DNA from: Microcella indica
GTDB lineage: Bacteria; Actinomycetota; Actinomycetes; Actinomycetales; Microbacteriaceae
Length of the DNA stretch: 64,000 nucleotides
Direction: 5' to 3'
Assembly (NCBI RefSeq): GCF_013414345.1
Contig: NZ_CP058670.1
Span: 1,612,001-1,676,000 of the forward strand
Shown here: piece after piece, positions 58,695 to 64,000 of the stretch
How the letters are laid out: every line of letters starts with the position of its first letter
How positions within the stretch are numbered: position 1 is the first letter of the stretch
Notes under the pieces: model-generated
What the model was told of the DNA's origin: nothing
The model's input: the letters and a program-made list of their open reading frames with translations, nothing else
Database searches by the model: none
Translations under genes and position numbers: made by a program

Positions 58695-59669
58695 ATGACA
58701 TCACCCGCCCGGATACTCCTGCTCGCCGCGAGTATCGGCGTCCTCGTTGTCGGGGGTAGCCAGGCGGCCGCCGCCGACCCCGTCGACTACGTCGATCCTG
58801 ACCCCGCCGATCCGGCGTTCGTCATCGCGGTCGACCCGACGGACGGCACCACCGACTTCCTCGAGCGAGAATTCACGGTCGGGGCAGGAACAGTGGCGAG
58901 CACGACCCTTACCCTCGACTGGGAGGCGCAGGGTGTCGGCGACTCCTGTGGCGAAGCATCCTCCTCCGGCTTCGCCGACGAACTCGGCCTCAGTCTGACC
59001 TCGCCCGAGGGGACGACCGTCGTGCTGCACCCCGAGTACTCCGACAACCTCTACGAGTCGGGGAATGCCCCTCGAGTGCAGGTGACCTTCGACGACCTCG
59101 CGGCTGAGCTTGTCGGATCCACGAACGGCGGCATCCCCGAGACGGGCGAGTTCCGACCGCACGAACCGCTCTCGAGTTTTGCCGGCGAGGACGCCGCAGG
59201 CGTGTGGACGCTCACGCTCGTCGACAACTTCGACGGCGGCGCGCAGTGCTACTACGGCGCGCAGTTGACGGTCGATTTCGGCACCGCGCCCGAGCTCGAC
59301 AGCGGGGCGCTCGACGACGCGACGGTGAATGAGTCCTACAGTGCGCGTGTGCCCGTCGCCGCAGGGGACTCGCCGATGACCTTCGAGCTCACCTCCGGAG
59401 CGCTCCCTCCCGGCATCACGCTCGATCCCAGCACGGGCCTCGTGAGCGGAGTGCCCACGGCCGCGGGAAGCTACTCGTTCGCGATAACAGCGACGAACGC
59501 ATACGGCACCTCGACGGAAGCATCCTTCACCGTTGCGGTGACGACGAGCGCGCTCGCAGCTACCGGCGCCGAATGGACATGGGTCGCCGCTGCCGCGTTT
59601 CTCGCAGTCTCGAGCGGACTGGTCGGCGTTCTGCTGTACTGGCGGCGAGGAAAGACCCTCACCAGCTGA
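58695..59669 (+). CDS. Secreted protein with P/proprotein-convertase-like and Ig-like domains and LAATG wall anchor
   Basis: 324 aa. Signal peptide (1-28, SQAAAADP). Residues ~55-195 resemble a P-domain (jelly-roll: LSLTSPEGTTVVLHPEYSDNL, EDAAGVWTLTLVDNFDGGAQCYYGAQLTVDF), residues ~200-280 a putative Ig (He_PIG) domain (ALPPGITLDPSTGLVSGVPTAAGSYSFAITATN). The end reads ALAATGAEWTW, a hydrophobic segment, then WRRGKTLTS, that is a LAxTG-type sortase signal. ATG behind GGAGGAG. Exact function unknown. Substrate for a class E-like sortase by motif. Confidence 0.85.
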   Translation: MTSPARILLLAASIGVLVVGGSQAAAADPVDYVDPDPADPAFVIAVDPTDGTTDFLEREFTVGAGTVASTTLTLDWEAQGVGDSCGEASSSGFADELGLSLTSPEGTTVVLHPEYSDNLYESGNAPRVQVTFDDLAAELVGSTNGGIPETGEFRPHEPLSSFAGEDAAGVWTLTLVDNFDGGAQCYYGAQLTVDFGTAPELDSGALDDATVNESYSARVPVAAGDSPMTFELTSGALPPGITLDPSTGLVSGVPTAAGSYSFAITATNAYGTSTEASFTVAVTTSALAATGAEWTWVAAAAFLAVSSGLVGVLLYWRRGKTLTS

Positions 59670-59701
59670 CGCTTGAGCAGGGCCGACCGTCGTGACGCGG
59701 G

Positions 59702-62347
59702 TCAGAACAGGCGGCGCCGGCCGAGAAGTCGCCTCACGAACTTGTCGAGTTCGACGATGACGAGCACGCTCGAGGCGGCGATCGCGCAGCCCGCCCACTC
59801 GGCGAGGGTGAGCGGCACGAGCCCGAGCACGGCCGCCGCAGGGCCCCACGTCATGACGATCGCCTGTAGGCCGATCGCGCCGAGCGCGGTGGCGATGAGG
59901 AACGGATTGCTGAACGGGCTCACTGTGAACAGGGAGCGGTGCTCGGTGCGCGCGCTACCCGACTGGAAGAAGCTCATGATGACGAAGAGGGTGAGCACGA
60001 GGGTGCGCGCGTGGTCGAGCGCGTAGCCGCTGTTCAGCGCCCAGGCGAAAGCGAGCAGCAGCACGACGGCCATCCAGATCGCGGTGACGACCGTGCGCCC
60101 CCACAGCGCCCTCGAGAGGATGCCCTCGCTCGACGGCCGCGGAGGCCGCCGCAGCTCGTCCCCCTCCTCGGGCTCGAAGGCCAGTGCGACGTCCTGCAGG
60201 CCGCTCGTGACGACGTTGAGCCACAGCACCTGGATGGGGAGGAACAGCAGCGGCTGGTCGAGGAAGACGCTCACGGCGACGGCAAGCATGATGCCGAAGC
60301 CCGTGGAGAGGAGGAAGAAGGTGGCTTTGCGGATCGCCGAGAACGTCACGCGGCCCTGCCGCACGGCTTCGACGATCGTCGCGAAGCGGTCGTCGGTGAG
60401 CACGACGTCGGAGGCTTCGCGGGCGACATCGGTGCCCGCGCGGCCCATCGCGACGCCGATCGCCGCCGCCTTGAGGGCGGGCGCGTCGTTGACGCCGTCG
60501 CCCGTGACGGCGACCGTGTGGCCGAGCTGCTGCAGCGCGCGCACGATGCGCAGCTTGTCGGTCGGCGAGACGCGCGCCGCGACCGTGGCGGTGCGCAGGC
60601 GCTCGCGCAGGGCGTCGTCGTCGAGGTCGCCGACCTCGACCCCCGTGATGACGCCGCCCTCGACGGCGATGCCGAGCCGGTCGGCGATGGTCGTGGCCGT
60701 GAGCGGGTGGTCGCCGGTGATCATGATGACGCGCAGGCCGGCGGCGCGGCACTGCTCGATCGACGCGCGCGCCTCGGGCCGGGGCGGGTCGGTCATGGCG
60801 ACGAGGCCGAGCAGTTCGAGCTCGCTCGGGTGCGGCAGCTCGGGGCCGTGCGGGGCACTCTCGGGCGACTCGCCGCTCGGGTAGCGGCGCCGGGCGAGGG
60901 CGAGCACGCGGTACCCCTCGCGGGCGAGCTCAGCATTGGCCTCGAGCACGCGCTCGCGCGTGGCCGCGAACGGCTGCTCGGCGCCCGCGACGCTCGAGCA
61001 CATGGCGAGGACGAGCTCGGGGGCTCCCTTGACGTGCAGCACGAAGCCGTCGGGCTCGTCGCGCAGGGACTGCGCGTAGCCGTTCTGCGGCTCGTACGGC
61101 AGGTGGGCGAGCTGCTCGGGCAGCTCGACGTCGGCGCCGACGACGGTCGTGTCGCGCGCGGCGACCGCGAGCGCCACGTCGACCGTGTCGCCGAGGAAGC
61201 CCGCTTCGCTGTCGGCGTTCACGTGGCACTCGTTGACGAGCGCCCCCGTGCGCAGTGCGGCTCGAGCGGTCTCGTCGAGCTCGGGCGGAGCATCCACGAT
61301 GTCGGCGACGCCGCGCGCCGTCCACAGGCGCTCGGCGGTCAGGCGGTTCTGGGTGAGCGTGCCCGTCTTGTCGCTCGCGATGACGGTCGTCGACCCGAGG
61401 GTCTCGACCGCCGGCAGGGTGCGCACGATCGCGTTGCGGGCCGCCATGCGCCGCACGCCGATCGCGAGCGCGATCGTGAGCACCACGGGCAGGGCTTCGG
61501 GAATCGTCGCGACGGCCATGGAGACGGCGGAGAGGAAGATCTCCTCGAGCTCCTCGCCGAGGAGAGCGCCGGCGACGAAGACGATGGCGGCGACGAGGCC
61601 GACGAACAGGCCGATGCGCCGCTCGAGGCGGCGGACGATGAGCTGCAGGGGCGTGGGATCGGGGGCGCCCTGCACGAGCTCGTTGATGACGCCGAGCTCG
61701 GTGTCGGCGCCGATCGCGACGACGACGCCGTGCGCGCGGCCGGAGGTGGCGAAGGTGCCGCTGAAGAGCATGCTCGTGCGGTCGGCGACCTCGGTGTGCG
61801 CGGCGACCGGGTCGGCGGTCTTGTGCACGGACTCTGACTCGCCGGTGAGCATGGACTCGTCGACGAGCAGGGCGTGCGCGTCGAGCAGCCGCAGGTCGGC
61901 CGGCACGCGTTCGCCGCTCTCGAGGGCGACGACGTCGCCCGGCACGAGCTCGGTGGCGCTCACGCTGCGCACGTGGCCGTCGCGCACGACGCGCGCGGCG
62001 GGCACGGTGAGCGAGGCGAGCGCACGCATCTCGCGGTCGGCCCGCAGCTCCTGCCAGAACCCGATCGTCGCATTGAGCACGAGAACGATGAGGATCGCGA
62101 TCGCGTCGACGTAGTCCTGCAACAGGAGCGTGACCGCCGCGGCGACGATCAGGATCGCGATGAGCGGCGAGCGGAATTGCCGCAGCACGATCTTCCACGC
62201 CGGGTCGGGCGGCCGCGCGGTGAGCGCATTGGGCCCGAACCGCTGCTGCCGCTCCCCCGCGTCCCCCGCCGTCAGCCCGCGCGGACTCGACGCGAGCTCG
62301 TCGAGCACCGCAGCCGCGTCGCGCGCGTGCCACAGAAGTGCGCTCAT
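59702..62347 (-). CDS. P-type cation-transporting ATPase (P2-type, Ca-like)
   Basis: 881 aa. Actuator motif LTGES, phosphorylated Asp in ASDKTGTLTQN, nucleotide-domain KGAPELVLAM, GDGVNDAPALKAA and a C-terminal four-helix domain; the membrane site VATIPEALPVV replaces the PEGLP of SERCA and the C-terminal transport residues are atypical, so ion choice is unclear (Ca, H or Na). Start ATG at 62347 rather than an upstream ATG, because the family begins at LLWHARDAAAVL. GC is higher here than in the next 1.5 kb. Confidence 0.93.
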   Translation of the reverse strand: MSALLWHARDAAAVLDELASSPRGLTAGDAGERQQRFGPNALTARPPDPAWKIVLRQFRSPLIAILIVAAAVTLLLQDYVDAIAILIVLVLNATIGFWQELRADREMRALASLTVPAARVVRDGHVRSVSATELVPGDVVALESGERVPADLRLLDAHALLVDESMLTGESESVHKTADPVAAHTEVADRTSMLFSGTFATSGRAHGVVVAIGADTELGVINELVQGAPDPTPLQLIVRRLERRIGLFVGLVAAIVFVAGALLGEELEEIFLSAVSMAVATIPEALPVVLTIALAIGVRRMAARNAIVRTLPAVETLGSTTVIASDKTGTLTQNRLTAERLWTARGVADIVDAPPELDETARAALRTGALVNECHVNADSEAGFLGDTVDVALAVAARDTTVVGADVELPEQLAHLPYEPQNGYAQSLRDEPDGFVLHVKGAPELVLAMCSSVAGAEQPFAATRERVLEANAELAREGYRVLALARRRYPSGESPESAPHGPELPHPSELELLGLVAMTDPPRPEARASIEQCRAAGLRVIMITGDHPLTATTIADRLGIAVEGGVITGVEVGDLDDDALRERLRTATVAARVSPTDKLRIVRALQQLGHTVAVTGDGVNDAPALKAAAIGVAMGRAGTDVAREASDVVLTDDRFATIVEAVRQGRVTFSAIRKATFFLLSTGFGIMLAVAVSVFLDQPLLFLPIQVLWLNVVTSGLQDVALAFEPEEGDELRRPPRPSSEGILSRALWGRTVVTAIWMAVVLLLAFAWALNSGYALDHARTLVLTLFVIMSFFQSGSARTEHRSLFTVSPFSNPFLIATALGAIGLQAIVMTWGPAAAVLGLVPLTLAEWAGCAIAASSVLVIVELDKFVRRLLGRRRLF

Positions 62348-62487
62348 CGACGTGGCCACATTCTTCAGGCTACTCTCGCTGCTCGACTGCGCCCCAGGGC
62401 CAGAAGTCCCTTCCCAGACAGGCCGACACCATGGAGCGAACGTTGACACGAGAAGTCTTCAATATGGTGGGCCACTCGCTCCCGCAG

Positions 62488-63189
62488 TCATGCAGGGAGG
62501 AGCCGAACCTTGAGTAGCGTAATGGTGTCGGTGTCGCCTCCAGCGTCCCGAAACCAGCCCACCACGCCGTGCGGATGGTCGTCCCAACGGTCCATCGCTG
62601 CCTCCAGAAGGGCGCGCGGCGCCTGCACGTTGTCGACCGTGACGGGACGCGTGCCATCGCGAAACGACATCCGTTTGTGGTGGCTCCTCAGGCGGTGCAC
62701 GAGTTCGCCGGCGATCCGGTTCGTCAAGAGGTACTCCTCGATTACCTGCTCCCGCGAAATGCCGAGGAGGCGCAACGCGAGCGCAACTGTCACCCCTGTG
62801 CGGTCTTTACCCGCCACGCAGTGAATCAGAGTCGGTCCGTCGCATGTAGCGATGACCCCGACCGCAGACGCCATACCGGTAGCTGCCGCCGGGCTGAGGA
62901 GCGCACCGTAGAACGCTCGGAGACCATCAGTGTCAGCAGACTCGGGATGAGGCTGCTGGGTGGGATCGACGAGAGAGAACCGATGAACTCGTGCGTACGC
63001 CTCGAAGGGGTGGACCGGGCCCGCTTCGCTCTGATGTCGAAGGTCAATGATCGTCGATGGGGGCCACGCCGTGTTCGTCGGCACACTGTCTTCCTCAAGA
63101 GGGGCATCGCTACGTAGCAGGACATCTTCACGAATGGTGCCGGGGGGAAGCCCGTGGCTCACGTCGCGGAGGTTTACGAAAGCGTTCAC
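62488..63189 (-). CDS. Tyrosine/dual-specificity phosphatase family protein
   Basis: 233 aa. Active loop HCVAGKDRTGV (Cys124, Arg130), VLLRSDAP and TIIDLRHQSEAGPVHPFE resemble the first half of the phosphatase at 16521, with the same family logic. GTG start, 4 bp after the stop of the ABC permease gene, so it belongs to that operon. A sugar-transport operon tail is an unusual place for such an enzyme. GC content is lower than in neighbours by eye. Confidence 0.9.
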   Translation of the reverse strand: MNAFVNLRDVSHGLPPGTIREDVLLRSDAPLEEDSVPTNTAWPPSTIIDLRHQSEAGPVHPFEAYARVHRFSLVDPTQQPHPESADTDGLRAFYGALLSPAAATGMASAVGVIATCDGPTLIHCVAGKDRTGVTVALALRLLGISREQVIEEYLLTNRIAGELVHRLRSHHKRMSFRDGTRPVTVDNVQAPRALLEAAMDRWDDHPHGVVGWFRDAGGDTDTITLLKVRLLPA

Positions 63190-63193
63190 TCGA

Positions 63194-64000
63194 TCAGCCC
63201 CGCAGTCCGCTCATCGCCATCGTGTTCTTGAGATGCCTCTCGATGACGAGGAAGACCACGATGGCGGGCGCGGCCACGAGCGCGGACGCGGCCATCATGA
63301 GGGGCCAGTCCGTTCCCACCTCGTCGGTGAAGAGAGACAGCCCCACCGTCACCGTCCGCATCTCCATCGATCTCGTGACGACGAGCGGATACAGGTAGCT
63401 GTTCCACGAGCCAAGAAAGGTGAAAAACGACGAGACGGCGATCGCGGGCAGCGCCAGCGGCACGACGACGTGGCGAAGCACCCGCAGCGGGCCGGCACCA
63501 TCGATGATCGCCGCTTCTTCGAGCTCGCGGGGGATCGTCTCGAAGAACTGCTTGAGGAGAAAGATCACGAACGCGTTCGCGATGAAGGGCACGATGAGTG
63601 CGGGATACGCATCGATCCAGCCCCACTCGCTCAGGAGGACGAACAGTGGCACGAGGAGCACCTCGCCAGGAATCATGAGACTCGCGAGCACGAGCAGGAA
63701 AAGAGCGTTCTTGCCCCTGAAGCGCATGCGGGCGAAGGCAAAAGCCGCCGGGATGCCGACGAACAGGTTTCCGAGAACCGTGGCGATCGCCACGATGGCG
63801 CTGTTGAGGAACCAGCGCGCAAACTCGCCTCTCGCAAGCACCTCGCCGAAATTCTCCCAGTCCCAGGTCTGCGGAAGGATCGACGGCGGCCAGGAGATCG
63901 CCTCATCTTGGGGCTTGAGAGCGGTCAACAGCATCCAGAGGACAGGGAACAGCACGATGACCGCGAGCAGGATGCGCAACGCGGCCAAACCGGGAGTGCG
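63194..64000 (-). CDS. Carbohydrate ABC transporter permease, 5' end outside window
   Basis: At least 265 aa, MalG/UgpE family. EAA loop EEAAIIDGAGPLRVLRHVVVPLALPAI, C-terminal MMAASALVAAPAIVVFLVIERHLKNTMAMSGLRG. The open frame runs to the right edge without a certain start (MAALRIL at 63988 is one possibility, but a few residues upstream RTPGL are also in frame). Part of a sugar uptake system whose other genes lie beyond the window. Confidence 0.93.
   Translation of the reverse strand, partial: RTPGLAALRILLAVIVLFPVLWMLLTALKPQDEAISWPPSILPQTWDWENFGEVLARGEFARWFLNSAIVAIATVLGNLFVGIPAAFAFARMRFRGKNALFLLVLASLMIPGEVLLVPLFVLLSEWGWIDAYPALIVPFIANAFVIFLLKQFFETIPRELEEAAIIDGAGPLRVLRHVVVPLALPAIAVSSFFTFLGSWNSYLYPLVVTRSMEMRTVTVGLSLFTDEVGTDWPLMMAASALVAAPAIVVFLVIERHLKNTMAMSGLRG

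Noticed and set aside
1-64000. tRNA, rRNA, CRISPR arrays, insertion sequences, prophage
   Set aside because: No cloverleaf-like intergenic sequence, repeat-spacer pattern, transposase, integrase or phage structural gene was seen on either strand.

Overview
The window is dense, high-GC DNA with short intergenic gaps, many GTG starts and many 4-base ATGA/GTGA gene overlaps. The gene content (ThyX, Rv3671c/MarP-type protease, cydABDC, SigK/RskA-like pair, DUF4397, CWB2 surface protein, HsmA family) points to an actinobacterium, most likely Microbacteriaceae; that family call is inference from gene style. A recurrent promoter form is visible: a TANNNT-like -10 box placed 6-7 nt before the start codon, which predicts many leaderless mRNAs. 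No rRNA, tRNA, CRISPR array, insertion sequence or prophage was found.

0-4.6 kb: thyX (cut by the left edge), a thioredoxin/DUF4395/OsmC redox cassette, a TIGR01777 epimerase, dapB with a membrane partner, and a GNAT acetyltransferase. 4.6-6.9 kb: a sulfur cassette of a CstR-like persulfide repressor, a rhodanese and a CoA-disulfide-reductase/rhodanese fusion, with a palindromic operator upstream; the same operator recurs at 56.2 kb between an exporter and a rhodanese lipoprotein. 7-14 kb: DUF2236 protein, histidine phosphatase, two TetR regulators each with visible operators, aldo/keto reductase, a proton-pump rhodopsin, and a TetR-controlled ABC exporter. 14-20 kb: pnp and rpsO, separated by a tyrosine phosphatase, a PH-like membrane protein, two paralogous lipoproteins and a small membrane protein.

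20-29 kb: CWB2 surface protein, HsmA and OsmC proteins, a MarP-like membrane serine protease preceded by a 9-codon leaderless uORF, a quinone-oxidoreductase-like protein, and an operon of DUF4397 surface protein, lipoprotein sortase, ECF sigma factor and anti-sigma factor. 29-42 kb: membrane proteins, PrsW protease, an Ada/AlkA alkylation-repair fusion, aspartate ammonia-lyase, a deaminase, the cydABDC cytochrome bd operon and a DedA protein. 42-47 kb: an OpuC-type glycine betaine ABC transporter with an upstream TetR, and an APP1-like phosphatase.

47.6-50.8 kb: an OB-fold-like protein behind a perfect LexA (SOS) box, then a histidine kinase/response regulator pair bracketed by two copies of one inverted repeat that sit in front of two predicted leaderless promoters. 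50.8-64 kb: a kinase-fold phosphotransferase, a tiny membrane protein behind a C-rich leader, a NagZ-like lipoprotein, UbiA, a DHA2 exporter, LLM oxidoreductase, pdxH, a secreted LAATG-anchored protein, a P-type cation ATPase, a second tyrosine phosphatase and the end of a sugar ABC transporter at the right edge.

The strongest candidates for undescribed biology are the two-locus CstR regulon, the SOS-box OB-fold protein, the two-component system with its paired inverted repeats, the sigma/sortase/DUF4397 operon, and the tandem lipoproteins between rpsO and pnp.
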